Positions 45,101 to 56,420 of a stretch of DNA of 64,000 bases are shown piece by piece. The position numbers and the translations under genes are program-made. How positions within the stretch are numbered: the stretch's first letter is position 1; every line of letters begins with the position of its first letter. The notes under the pieces are model-generated. The model was not told where the DNA came from. It ran no database searches and saw only the letters and a program-made list of their open reading frames with translations. Source of the stretch: Chenopodium formosanum (lineage: Eukaryota > Streptophyta > Magnoliopsida > Caryophyllales > Amaranthaceae); NCBI GenBank assembly GCA_024500155.1, contig CM044858.1, forward strand, positions 5,518,001 to 5,582,000, given 5' to 3'.

Positions 45101-45792
45101 ATTCATCTACTTTCCCATGAGTTAACATCAGTATTTCAAATCATATCTATTCATACTGATCACCCAATTATATAAACACAAAGGTCATTGTAATCATTAT
45201 TCAATTCCATATTTCAGCTAAACTAAACATTAATTAACAGTAGCACCCATTAAACAAAAAAAAAAAAGTTCCAACTTTTTTTTTTCTTTTCAAGACAGTA
45301 GTCAATCATACCCCATCATTAAATTACACCCAATAAAACCCAAATCATTAAAAAATAAAACAGCCCACAATTCAATCCATCAATTTAATTATCCAAAAAA
45401 CAACAAAAGTCAAAAAGATCATCAAAAAAATATACCTTAACTTTAGAAGGGTCAAAGGAGGAAGAACCATCAGACCCACCAGAGCATAAAGCAGAAACAA
45501 CCTCAGAAGCAGTCTGAATACACCGAAGAAACGGAGAAACAAAAACGCGATGAATTGGAAACCCAACCCGGGTTCGAAACTCAGCACCAACCTTATAAGC
45601 TCTAGTTTTTCCTTCATCAAAAAGAGGCGGATCCCACGGCCGCTCCGCCGTAGTAACCCACTTCGGATCAAAGTTATCCATCCGATCACCGTGTCTCATC
45701 ACAAGCACATTTTGATCAAACCCACCACCGGAAACGGCGCCGGAACCATCTCCGGCGCCGGCGACGACGGCGGCGCCATGAATTGAGCTCAT
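42196..45792 (-). CDS. Histidine-phosphatase (phosphoglycerate mutase-like) family protein
   Basis: Exons on minus: 45436-45792, 43142-43300, 42930-43038, 42196-42401; 276 residues with all phases consistent. The catalytic LVMRHGDRMDNFDPKW is at about residues 30-45 (RHG, His34 being the phospho-acceptor). It is followed by FDEGKTRAYKVGAEFRTR, HRVFVSPFLRCIQTASEV and, in exon 3, LLLVTHGEGVG with the second catalytic His. This is the histidine phosphatase superfamily clade 1 of plant 'phosphoglycerate mutase family' proteins related to UBASH3/TFIIIC tau55 domains, not glycolytic PGAM. The substrate is unknown. An in-frame ATG at 45943-45945 would add 51 residues (MKNSIISQLSPRFPLPFCC..), rich in Ser/Pro/Phe with few acids, possibly a plastid transit peptide; the shorter form starts MSSIHGAAVV. 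Intron 1 is 2.1 kb and holds no gene. Confidence 0.88.
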
Positions 45793-46342
45793 TTTCTCTC
45801 TCCTAAAATGGGGTTTTGTTGTTAGAGTGAATTGAGGAGTGAGAAAGAAGGGGAAAAGGTTGGTTTTTGAAGGGGCAGTTGGGAATTGACAACAGAAAGG
45901 AAGAGGAAATCTGGGCGAAAGTTGGGAAATTATTGAATTTTTCATTATTTTATGGGATTTGCTACGAATTTTACTGATTTGACACTCGTTTTTTATGAAT
46001 TTTTCGTTTTTAATTGATAAGACGTACTAGTTTCATTGGTTGTTTTGATACCTGACAAAAGACAAGTAGTGAAGTAGAGTACTATAATTAAATTCTTATG
46101 ATATGCCATTGTGGGTCCATAAAATAATATTGGCCTTATCGGATTGGTTTTAAAATGGTCGTTTAAACACATAAAATATGTTACACTTACAAGTACACAT
46201 ATATACAATCCACATGATAAGATTTTGTTTATAAATTTGGTTATATGAAAATGTGTTATGATACGAATAGTATGAAGTAGTTATTGATTAAGTTGTTAAT
46301 TATTATAACTTTATAAGAAAGCCATTAAAAAGGAAAATCATA

Positions 46343-46433
46343 CTTCCTCCGTTAATGGTTATTTGCAACAAAGGGATATTATTTGTGAGATATAAAATAT
46401 TCCTTTGTTGCAAATAACCATTAACGGAGGAAG
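46343..46433. mobile_element. Stowaway-like MITE, 91 bp
   Basis: CTTCCTCCGTTAATGGTTAT at the left mirrors ATAACCATTAACGGAGGAAG at the right, a nearly perfect palindrome. TA on both sides (46341-46342 and 46434-46435). The inner GAGATATAAAATATTCCTTT is shared with the copies at 20699 and 31441. The almost perfect arms suggest a young copy. Confidence 0.9.
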
Positions 46434-46710
46434 TAATAAAGATAAATTAGTTATATGAAAAGTAGCCTATGGTCAATACAATGCAAATTTTGTTTATAGT
46501 TATATGATATAGTGTGATTATTCTATCCTTTATACGAAATTATACTCATTGTAAAAACAAATAGTTTAAAAGAAAAAAAAAAAAAAAAAAAAAGATAACT
46601 CGTGAGGGAGCCTCAGTTGATCTATTAGATCAACCAAGTTTGCCAATCAAGTGGTTGTTTAGTAATAATGAGTAACAATGTTGCTAATGTCAGGCATGCC
46701 AGCTCATTTA

Positions 46711-46917
46711 GGGTCTGTTCTCTTGCGTTGAAATTCAGTTCAGCTTAATTTAGTTCTGTTCAGTTCAGCTCAGCTCAGTTCAATTCAGTTCAGTTCGATT
46801 CAGTTCAGCTCCTAATTTCCTTCTCTTATAAAATATTCATTTCAGTTCAGTTCAGTTCACTTCGGCTGAGTTCAGTTCAGTTCAGTTCAGCTGAGTTTAG
46901 TCAATGAGAACACATCC
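46711..46917. mobile_element. PIF/Harbinger (Tourist-like) MITE, 207 bp
   Basis: Ends GGGTCTGTTCTCTTG and, inverted, CAATGAGAACACATCC; TTA on both sides (46708-46710 and 46918-46920). The interior is built of TTCAGTTCAG/CAGCTCAG short repeats on both arms. Third member of the GGGTCTGTTCT family in this window. Confidence 0.85.
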
Positions 46918-46927
46918 TTAATATCTA

Positions 46928-47156
46928 CTTCCTTCGTTTTTTAATAGTTGTAACACACCTTTTATTACACTTTTCGATGATTTGATTAAATTAGGTAAAC
47001 GAATTAATTAAGCTATGGAATTTTAACCATAGCAACTTATCCATTTCTACTTATCGATGGTCAATTTTGTGATTTAATTTACCCGTTTACTAAATATAAT
47101 ATCTCTTTTAAAATGCGTGCCAAAGAGGTTTGTTGCAAGTAAATAAAAACGGAGAA
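46928..47156. mobile_element. Stowaway-like MITE, 229 bp
   Basis: CTTCCTTCGTTTTTTAATAG at the left and GTAAATAAAAACGGAGAA at the right are inverted; TA on both sides (46926-46927 and 47157-47158). GTTGTAAC/GTTGCAAG pairs inside. Lies 7 bp beyond the previous element's target duplication. Confidence 0.75.
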
Positions 47157-47824
47157 TATACATCAAATGTCGAATCAGAAGGAAGGGGAATAAACTGGTA
47201 TATCGTTTCCTAACTCTGTCCTCATTTTAACTACTTCATCCTCTTTCCTTAAAGTTTCCTCCACCCCACTGTTAACCAACACCATCTTCTTGGTCACCCC
47301 CAACGACATAACCATTATCACATAAAAGTTACTAGTACACTTGGTTTACAGTCCACTTGATAAAATATCGTTCATAAATTTGGTTATATGAAAAATGTCA
47401 TATTGTCTGCAGTCATATATGTGTATATAGAGACCTATAATGGTTGCAGGCCTTGCATCTATGAACTTGTTACGATTTACGTATGAGTATCTTTTTATTA
47501 AGTATACATTCCAGGATTCGATTGATTAAATGGATAATTTATATTGCTATAATAATGAGGATGTGTTAAGCGATATTAAACCTACTACTCCGTATTAGTA
47601 ATAATTAATAAGTAATTAATAGAGTATGAAACACGTAAACTCGAGCCAAGAATACATAAAGTCGAACCTTATTTACATCACTTTATCTTTTGGAGGTTGG
47701 AACAACCAAACTTTTAAAAGCCAAAAGGTCGTCTACATACTTAAACTCGACTCACTAGGAATCTTGCACAAGCACAAGTCATTTCTCGAGTAAAATCAAA
47801 GGAGCCTCTCTTTAATCGTGAAAC

Positions 47825-47831
47825 TATAAAA
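47825..47831 (+). promoter_or_regulatory. TATA box of the J3 gene
   Basis: TATAAAA about 30 bp upstream of the inferred transcript start (~47857); the leader exon runs to the 5'-UTR donor at 47992/47993. No clear heat-shock element with 5-bp spacing was found by eye. Confidence 0.5.
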
Positions 47832-47992
47832 AGTTAGGGTACCACAATTCTTTGAACCCCTCAAACCTTAATTCTCAGCTGCTGCGCACCAACTACTCAA
47901 CCAAAGAGCAGAGACGTCTTTCGTCTCCCTCTTTCTATCTTCTCCTTCCATCTACTTCAACTTGGAACAATTTTTCTGATCGAATTTCTTCG

Positions 47993-49234
47993 GTGAGTTT
48001 AAAGATTTAATCTTTTCCTCTTTCTGGGTATGATTCCGCTTTTTCTGGGTATTGATTAATTATGTTTTTTGTTGATTAATTAGGCTTTCTTGTATATTGT
48101 TTAAGCTTAGATTTTTTCTTGGTTGTTATCTGATTTTGTTGGGTTTATTTTATTTTCCGCAAGAATTGGACTTTTCTCCTATTTTTGTTTTGTTTTAATT
48201 GATTGATTTATTTTGGGTTTTTTTTTTTTAATTTTTTTTTGAATTAGGGTATGTAACAGTGCGCTGGTGACCTTGCAATTTTTATCCATATTTATGTATT
48301 TGATCAGGAATTTATTTTATTGTGTTGATTTAATGGGTCATTTTCTGGATTTGTATGGTTTTATGTCTGTGGGAAGGTTTAAATTTTTAAAAGATGATTA
48401 GAAGATTAACAATCTAACAGAGGTTTATATAAGAAAGATGAGTTTTTACTGTTATAATCAGGGTTTTATGTTTGTGGGAAGGTTGTAAATTTTAAAGAGA
48501 TGATAACAAGATTATTATCTAACATAGGTTTTTAATTTCATATAAGAAAGAGGAGACTTTACTGTTATAATCAGGAAGAAGGATGAGAAATTTGGGTTTA
48601 GTTATTTTAGTGCCTCAATTGCTGAAAAATTGCTTCAAATGCGAGGATATAATTATGAATGAATTAGGTGTTTGCAGGCAGTTTAATTTGTTCCGCCGAA
48701 AGGTGTATCTTTAGTGCTTTAATGACTAGATTTCAACCCCTAAATTAAAAGATTTTATTTTCGGATTCAGGGGTGAGATTAGGTGGTTTATACTTCGTAT
48801 ACTTTAGCTAGAATGACCTATAGAATTTCATTCCGTAGTTGGCTTTTCTTTTGGGGTTTGATTTAGTGGGTGAATTGACCCAAGAAGGAAATTGGATAAA
48901 TGCCTAAAAGGATATGATTGGCAAGCTTATCATTTACAATTGTGGACTTGTATGATTGTTGTGACTTAAGGGCTTTGGTTTTATAGGTAATGTCCATTGA
49001 TGTTATTTAAATGTGTAATTTGGGGTTCTAATTGTTTTGGTTAAGTCTTATATCAATAGGATTCAGAGTATTTTGGTGGTGCTGTAGTGGAGATGCTAAT
49101 TGCTAGAATTAAATGCTTTTCTTTGTAACATTTTCATAGTGACCTACTAGGCTATTATTGCACCGTAAATGTTTTAAGGATTTTGGTAGATTTTGGTATT
49201 ACTGCATCTAATTTCATTATTTTTCCTACTGCAG
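47993..49234 (+). other. 5'-UTR intron of the J3 gene
   Basis: Donor CTTCG|GTGAGTTT at 47992/47993 and acceptor TACTGCAG|CGAGC at 49234/49235, 29 nt before the ATG. The body is T-rich, as is usual for plant leader introns. It contains a tandem duplication of about 105-112 bp (48359-48463 and 48464-48575), both units carrying TTTTATG, GTGGGAAGGTT and ACTGTTATAATCAGG. Confidence 0.8.
48359..48575. repeat. Tandem duplication in the J3 leader intron
   Basis: Two copies, about 105 and 112 bp, diverged by substitutions and small indels. Shared words include GTGGGAAGGTT, ATATAAGAAAGA and ACTGTTATAATCAGG. No function inferred. Confidence 0.8.
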
Positions 49235-49263
49235 CGAGCTTCGGAGTGTTGTAAAGTGTAATC

Positions 49264-52200
49264 ATGTTTGGGCGAGCTCCGAAGAAAAGCAATAACACCA
49301 AATACTATGAACTTCTTGGTGTCTCAAAAGAAGCCACTCAAGATGAACTCAGGAAGGCATACAGAAAAGCTGCAATAAAAAATCACCCGGATAAAGGCGG
49401 AGATCCAGAGAAGGTAAATTAATTGTGGTTTTATTACAAGGTTGCTGTTTAGTACTAATATCTTTTATGGATATTTTGTTTTTTCCATAGTTCCATACTT
49501 CTTTGTGATTCTGGATAATGTGTCCTACATCTGTAGGCTTGTTAGTTTTTTGTTGCTTTCCTGCAGTAATCAATCTGTGATGGTTATTAATGTGCGAACT
49601 GCTATGTAGATATAGGATCCCATATCCTTATGCAGTTGTTTTAGTTGTTCAATTACTTAAAATGAGTTAAAAGCTGTTTAAATATTAATACATTTGAGGG
49701 GTAGTGCTTCTGTAGTGTTATATTTTGTGGGAAAAAATTTATTGAGAATGCTTAGGTTTCGATTCATAACCTACAGTTTGAGGGCTTGTTTTGACTTTAC
49801 CATGTATTTTTCCATTCATATCAACACCCAATTGACAAAGCTTCCAGTCTTTGAAGGGATTAGGATATTTATATACACAATATGCCCTGTATGGAGTTTA
49901 TGGCCTTATGTATGGTAAAGTTAGATAGATAAGAAACTTTGAAAACTTTTCATATTTTGAGAGATTATTGAGACCAATAGTGTAGGATGTAAATCGTGGA
50001 GGAGCTCAAGATGATATATATTATTTCATCTCTCTGTTTCATTTGCATTCTTATTTTGGGATGACCTCTTAGGTGTCAATATCATACTCTCATTTGTCAA
50101 CTTTTACTTGTTAGATTTCCTTTTCATGAGTTTTCTTGATAAATTGTTCTAATAATATTTGCCCCTTCCTGTCTTTTCTTACATCTGGTTACTCCTGTAT
50201 CAGTTCAAGGAAGTGGCTCAAGCTTATGAAGTTCTTAACGATCCGGAGAAGAGAGACCTCTATGACCAATATGGGGAAGATGCTCTTAAGGAAGGAATGG
50301 GTGGTGGCGGACATTCTCATAACCCATTCGATATCTTTGAACAATTATTTAATCCTTCAGGTTTTGGAGGTGAGTAGTTTTTTTTTTTTTTTTTTTTTTT
50401 TTTCCCTTTCCCCCTAAGCATAGTGTATTCATGTCACAAAGCCCCTCCAAAATAAAGGGGAAAATAGGTTTACATGAAGCCCTCTGATGATGATTCTGTC
50501 ATATGCTTTTCATAGGTGGTGGTAGCAGTTCAAGATTTAGAAGGCAGCAGCAAGGTGAAGATGTGATTCAAACTTTGAAGGTTTCCTTAGAGGACTTGTA
50601 CAATGGGACCTCAAAGAAACTATCACTTTCTAGGAATATTCTGTGTCCTAAATGTAAAGGGTATGGTGCTTATCTGCTTATCAAATATTTACTTTCAAAT
50701 AGATTTGGATTCCTGGGATGAAATCGAAATGTGACATCTCAGGGTAATATTTTATTTGTTTAGCTAAAAAGTCCTAAGTCCTATTTTTAGGGTTAAGGCT
50801 ATATATCTTGATTTATCCTTCTCTAGGATCCATATAGCGTGTTGGTGCAATGAAAGTCCTATTGGCTCTTCTACGCTATTTCCAACCCCATTTTCTAGTT
50901 TTATAAGTCTGGTTTGATGGTGCAGTCTAGATCTTTGATTTTATTTTTTGTGAAAAAAGGACATATGAACATTGTATCTGGTGGGATGTGGAGCAGAGAT
51001 AGAGGTACCTCTATTTGCGCATAACATAAATCATCCTACTTTCAAATGCAGGGGGAAAACTTCATAATTGAAAAGGCCAATTTGACTGCATAAAAATGTG
51101 TTCACTCTAAGAGTGGTGGTCAAGTGTTTACTGGAATAGGTTTGAAATGCCAGATTAATTTTTCTGTAAAAGTACACTGTACCTGGATGCGGTCTTGGTT
51201 TGTTTTGCATATAATCATCATTTATATTTGTAATTTGTAGTAACCTCTTATACTAGTCGTAAAATCCTTTTTGACACTGTACAGCTTGCTCTTTTGTAGG
51301 TTTTGCTCTGTTTATTAAGCTACGTAAAACTGTAAATTTGTGTGTGCTAATTATTTAAATAACGGTTCGGTTACAGTCAATAACTTAGTACTTTGATGCA
51401 ACACTAGCGTTATACTAATTGTGAATTGGAGCTCATTTTTTCATATCTTATGATCTGGTATGTTGCAGGAAAGGATCAAAAAGTGGGGCATCTAGTCGTT
51501 GTCATGGCTGTCAAGGTTCAGGTATAAAAATTAGCTCTAGACAAATTGGGCTTGGTATGATTCAGCAAATGCAGCATGTCTGTCCAGAATGTAGAGGTTC
51601 AGGTATATGTTTCATCCTCTTGAAAACGTTTCGTTTATGTCCATACATGTCATAGGGCCCTCTTACATATCATATGTTGTCATGTTGGTAATGCAGGGGA
51701 GGTAATCAGTCAAAAGGACAAATGCCCACAGTGCAAGGCCAACAAAGTTTCTCTTGAGAAGAAGGTTTTGGAGGTGCATGTGGAAAAAGGGATGAAGAAT
51801 GGTCAGAGAATTGTATTCCAGGGACAAGCAGATGAGGCGGTAAGTGGTAGTCAGGCCAACAAAGCGAAATACAGTATACTGGCATTCTTTCTAAAATTTT
51901 TACTCTGTCCCAATGACTCAAAAGAACGCTTAATGTTGTTTTGTGATCATTCGGATTTGGATAAAATAAAACGACTTTGATGTATAACTAAATTATTTGT
52001 TACTCTGATGATGCAGCCAGATACAGTCACTGGGGACATCGTCATTGTGTTGCAAGAAAAGGAACACCCTAGGTTCAAGAGGAAGTTTGATGATCTCTAT
52101 GTTGAACATAAGCTGAGTTTGACTGAGGCACTTTGCGGTTTCCAGTTTGTCCTGACTCATCTTGATGGCAGACAGCTGCTGATAAAATCTAACCCTGGAG

Positions 52201-52535
52201 AGGTCATCAAGCCCGATCAATACAAAGCAATCAATGATGAGGGTATGCCACATCATGAGAGGCCCTTCATGAAGGGGCGATTATATGTCCACTTCACTGT
52301 GGAATTTCCCAATTCCTTACCCCTTGACCAATCCCGAGCTTTGGAGAAAGTCTTACCACCGAATCCCAAGAAACAGATTTCGGACATGGAGCTGGACGAG
52401 TGTGAGGAGACCACACTACATGATGTTAACATGGAGGAGGAGATGAGACGCAAGCAGCATCAAAGGCATCAGCAGGCATATGATGAAGATGATGAAGAAG
52501 AAGATGAACCTCGAGTTCAGTGTGCTCAGCAGTAA
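49264..52535 (+). CDS. DnaJ (Hsp40) type I co-chaperone, J3/ANJ1-like
   Basis: Six exons: 49264-49413, 50204-50369, 50516-50660, 51469-51602, 51697-51839, 52017-52535; 418 residues. It recruits and stimulates Hsp70 ATPase in the cytosol; plant J2/J3 proteins also act in heat tolerance, flowering and salt responses. Order: J domain (~13-78) with HPD at 41-43 (YYELLGVSKEATQDELRKAY, HPDKGGDPEK); a Gly/Phe-rich linker (GMGGGGHSHNPFDIFEQLFN); and a zinc domain of four CxxCxGxG-type units (CPKCKGKG, CHGCQGSG, CPECRGSG, CPQCKANK). Unit four has Ala where the family usually has Gly. A substrate-binding C-terminal domain follows, then an acidic tail (YDEDDEEEDEP) ending CAQQ, the farnesylation box of plant J2/J3. 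Complete and well conserved; a leader intron lies upstream. Confidence 0.97.
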
Positions 52536-54180
52536 TGTGATGCTGTTATTACAGTTTATTAAAAGTTTCAGTAGGGTTCTTTACCCAGCCTTTTGAGAAT
52601 TGAAGCTTATGTATCAATCTTGTTAAATGTTGGGTGTTTTTGGGATTTGCGTGTGCCTATTTCGATGTGTATAGCTTCTACATACTTAGTTTACATACAA
52701 GCCTGTAGTTGCTTCAGTAGAATCTGATATATGTATCCTTTGCTTGATGATTATTATTCCATCTCTTTTTTGTGATTGCTTCAGTACAAGGAGGTTACCC
52801 AAGTGTTACTTTTTATGCAATCTCCTTTTCCCCCTAGTTTTTGTTTGAGGCCATTTAAAATTAGGTGTCTTTTCCCATTTTGAGTGTGACTTTATTTTCT
52901 GAAGGGAATTTAACGTCTCGCATAAGAAGTATACTTTTTTTTTTTATCCGAATGTATGAGTAACCATTGAGATATATCAATGCTGTAATTGGCTGGATTT
53001 TTTTATATACCCCGGTGCACCATACACTATCATCAAAATGAGAACAAAATACTTATGAGTGTACGGTGCACCCGGGTGTATATAACAATCTCTCGTAAAT
53101 GGCTATTTCCATTGATATTTCAATGCTATGTGTAAAAATCAAAATGTATTGAGCAATAGTGGGAACTAAACCCAGATGATATTAGTGAAAATAAATTTTC
53201 ATCTGCGTTGTTTTTCAGAATAAACTGATTTTTTAGCTATAAATACTGTCATATTCATGAAAAACTCACTGTATCAATTTCAACTACCATGCATACAAAA
53301 TTAACACTGTTGAATATAAGATCATAGACTTCTAAGTTCTTACCACTAAAAATAAAGCAAACAATAAATTCAGACTTCTATAGCCTCATAAGGGGGAGCC
53401 ACTAGCTCATGTTAATAGGCTGGAAAATCAAGATTAAAGCTGCAATTCTCAATCTCAGGTTCTTCACAATAACTTTTTGTCCTAGGGCATGCAGTGCCAA
53501 GATGCAGCGGTCTAGACCAACATAAATTCCTAGTCTTGCAATGTGAGACAAAGTCCGCTCCAAAAAACCTGCTCATTCATATAGATCACAGGGCCAAATG
53601 AGGGGAAAAAAAGGTGAGACAACACATGATTTATCACAATGACACCTGCTTTTGTAATTAGCATGGTCTTCTACCATGAGAAAATTTGAATGCAAAAGAA
53701 TTTAACAAAGACGAATCTTCACGAAGTTCCCATCAAGAACAGCATAAGTACGTAATTAAATATTTGATCATGCATATATCAGTCACCCTGTACTCCAGTA
53801 GCATTATAGATATAATTTTGCTTAGCTAAATCATTCTTGAAATAGAACACTGAATAATCTTAAAGGTGCATCCAGCTAATCTATGAATACATCATAACTT
53901 TCTTATGGCCGCAAAACAAATTTGTCATATATGAAATTTTTTTTCAAGTCTTTGCAATCTTTGATGCAATGCACAGCAAGAAAAACACAAACTAAATAAA
54001 CAAAAGAAAAGAAACCGAGTCAAGAGTGGACAAAAAAAACCATGATAGGGATAAGGGAGTAAACATTGTTGTCAACATTGTATTGAGAAACTAACATTAG
54101 CATACTGTAATCTTTGCAAGAAAAAAACTAGAAAAGGGTAAACAAAAGATACCTCTCCGGAATAATTTGCTCTCATCATA
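52536..54180. other. Convergent 3' region J3/ASHR2-like gene
   Basis: Non-coding, containing both probable 3' UTRs and a short foldback element (53003-53086). No other gene seen. Confidence 0.45.
53003..53086. mobile_element. Short foldback element, 84 bp
   Basis: Left arm TTATATACCCCGGTGCACCA and right arm TGTACGGTGCACCCGGGTGT are inverted, the palindrome continuing into TATATAA. Looks like a miniature inverted-repeat element; target duplication unclear. Confidence 0.6.
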
Positions 54181-55377
54181 CTACAACTCTTCTTTCTTCA
54201 AACTGCCACACGCATTACACTCCATGACATTAGTTGTGTTATTATAGTTAGAGGGTGGCAAAGGAGCCAAAGTGCCTCCACAATTTTCTTTGTCACACAC
54301 AAATCTCACAAAAAAATAAGCATGAGGAAAATCATCATCCCCATCGTCCTGAATCTCATTGTTCTCCCCATCTGACGGTAACATTTCCTCCTCTTCCTCC
54401 ATCGTCTCATCCTCACCACCCTCATCCTCATCCTCATCCTCATGGGACCATTTAGCTTCAATCTTGCATCGATCACAAAAACAAGAAAACCCGTAATCAT
54501 CTAGCAACCTTTTCTGCCTTTGAGGATAACTAAAATTGACCGGGAAATAACTCAAACAAATTTCTCGGCCTTCAGGAACATCATGTATCATTCGAATAAT
54601 CATATCAGTGTTTCCCTCAGTTCCACCATCAACATAGTCAAAACGACAGGCATTTGGCAGGCAATCGTGGTTAAAGAATGAAGCATTTCGATAAATAGCA
54701 TATGCTCTCACAGATCTTTCTCCATGTTCTGATAAAGGCTCCATGAGTCCAAAGGAATTACACCGGTCCTTGGACAATAGAGCAGCAGTAATTTCTACTG
54801 ATGGAGCAGATAGACCCTCAGGAAAAGGTAGCGATGAGATGATTGAGTGTAGAAAAATGGCAGCATTAGAATCTTTCTCTGCACCCTGGGGCCCACCTCC
54901 ATCAAGTGCTATCAGAGTCTGAAAGGAGGAAGGAGAAACCATAGCAAGATTGAATGCAGCCACCAAATAACGAGCTTGGATCTGGCGATCCTCAGGCTGT
55001 TGGTCAACCAGTACAGGGCAATTTCTTAAATAGCTAAGAGATTGGCAAGCCCATGGTGTGTGTGAGAAGCCTAGGGCCGAGGACTGGCATTTAGAGCTGC
55101 AAAAGACAGCATCGTCAGGATGAGAACATGAAGGGCATGCCAATGTCCCATTTCCTGGGACCAAGAGCTTATAACAATGACCACAATATCGAGAGTAAAC
55201 CCCTTGTCGTTGTTTCAGAGGAAAAGAGGAGTAGGTGAGGATTGGGGAGTCTCGGAGAATAATTTGTCCTCCTTTAAGCGGCTGAGATGCAACTAGACCC
55301 CTTCCCTTCCCTTCAATGTCCACCAACTTCAGAGCAGTTGATATGCCCCCATGATTTTCTGCTACAGCCATGGACAA
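54181..55377 (-). CDS. ASHR2: SET-domain protein, ASHR2-like
   Basis: Single coding exon of 398 residues; Arabidopsis ASHR2 (SDG39) is also an intronless-coding protein of this size. SMYD-like layout: N-terminal SET half (GKGRGLVASQPLKGGQIILR), then a Cys-rich zinc insert (about 65-111: CGHCYKLL, CPSCS, VFCSSKCQ, HTPWAC). The SET core has NASFFNHDCLPNACRF (NHxCxPN at 236-242, the SAM/knot site) and SYFPVN (276-281), with the post-SET Cys cluster FSCFCDRC (299-304). An acidic insert (312-350: EDEDEDEGGEDE, MEEEEEM) separates this from a second Cys motif (CDKENCGG, CNACGS). Predicted lysine methyltransferase; whether histone or other protein substrates are used is unknown. 5'-UTR intron at 55399-56315 with leader exon 56316 to ~56420. 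Confidence 0.93.
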   Translation of the reverse strand: MSMAVAENHGGISTALKLVDIEGKGRGLVASQPLKGGQIILRDSPILTYSSFPLKQRQGVYSRYCGHCYKLLVPGNGTLACPSCSHPDDAVFCSSKCQSSALGFSHTPWACQSLSYLRNCPVLVDQQPEDRQIQARYLVAAFNLAMVSPSSFQTLIALDGGGPQGAEKDSNAAIFLHSIISSLPFPEGLSAPSVEITAALLSKDRCNSFGLMEPLSEHGERSVRAYAIYRNASFFNHDCLPNACRFDYVDGGTEGNTDMIIRMIHDVPEGREICLSYFPVNFSYPQRQKRLLDDYGFSCFCDRCKIEAKWSHEDEDEDEGGEDETMEEEEEMLPSDGENNEIQDDGDDDFPHAYFFVRFVCDKENCGGTLAPLPPSNYNNTTNVMECNACGSLKKEEL

Positions 55378-55398
55378 AGTAATACTAAAATTTCACTC

Positions 55399-56315
55399 CT
55401 GCAGAGAACAAAACCTCTTGAGGTAATTATAGTAATTAGTGCCCTAGGAAGGCATTGTTGCAGAGCTTACTCAAACTCGGCATCCTAGTATCAGACTTAG
55501 TTATTTAAGAAAATATTCCTCATCTTTGACGAAGTGTCAAGTGTCCATATCCATGTCAGAGTTTTGTGGATCCAACATAGGCACTTAAAACGACGACTCC
55601 AATTATTCCACAGCCAATATAAGTTGAAACGTAGTAAACTTACAGACGAATATTACCAACAATTGAACTGTCCAACTGATAATTGGACAAGACACATTGT
55701 AAACTTACAATTTATGTTCACCTTTTGTAAAATTTGAACCTTTTTAGCTCCCTATTCAAATATTTTGATAGGCCAACAAATTTAATTATGCAAAGTTCAA
55801 AATCTTGCAACAATAAATCTAAGAAGCATAATACTAATTACTAAAAACCAATCCTGATCCCGGGGTGTCATATTTCAGCACCACTGTTAATAATTTCACA
55901 TTCAACAAAACTTAACAGCCAAACAAGTACTCCACACAAAAAGTCTATTTTAGCAATAATTTGGCTATCACAAATCCCGTACACGTTTTACCAATTTAAT
56001 TCATAGTGCAAAGTTGATAAATTTGATACAAAAATAAGATAATTTCATGTAATTAAACACCATTAACAAATTTCACAGTAACAAACCAACAAATAATTCA
56101 ATTTACTCCAAGATTACAATAACTTTTCAATCTTCATATTATACATCCATATGACATCAAATTAACAAAAAAGGGGTCAATCCTAAAATTGTTCTGGTAC
56201 AAAATAACAAATTGAACATGAAAAAACTAAATATAGCATGAACAATCACTGAAATTAAATTGACAAATCACTTCTGATTAATTAGTTTGTGATTTTGAAA
56301 GAGAGAAAGTATCAC
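55399..56315 (-). other. 5'-UTR intron of the ASHR2-like gene
   Basis: Minus-strand donor CAAAG|GTGATAC (56316/56315) and acceptor CTGCAG|GAGTG (55399/55398), 20 nt before the ATG. No coding content; AT-rich. Confidence 0.65.
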
Positions 56316-56420
56316 CTTTGTTGAGCCTGCAATTCCAGGCGACTGCGTTTGTTAATCAGAGTAGAGAGAGAGATTAGGGGAGAGAAGGGGTTTAAGGTTA
56401 GTTGAGCACAGAGATTGGTG

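Larger units (their letters stand above)
45946..47824. other. Shared divergent upstream region (histidine phosphatase / J3)
   Basis: No coding exon. Contains three MITEs (46343-46433, 46711-46917, 46928-47156), a poly-A run (46569-46592) and a ~63-bp diverged direct repeat (near 46191-46255 and 47332-47398) containing ATAAATTTGGTTATATGAAA. Confidence 0.5.

Noticed and set aside
43301..45435. Frames in the long first intron of the histidine-phosphatase gene
   Set aside because: Low-complexity, no family features and fully inside a well-supported intron.
46191..47398. Direct repeat of ~63 bp at both ends of a 1.1-kb interval, considered as LTRs
   Set aside because: Too short and diverged for LTRs, no TG..CA ends, primer-binding site or target duplication; more likely an old local duplication.
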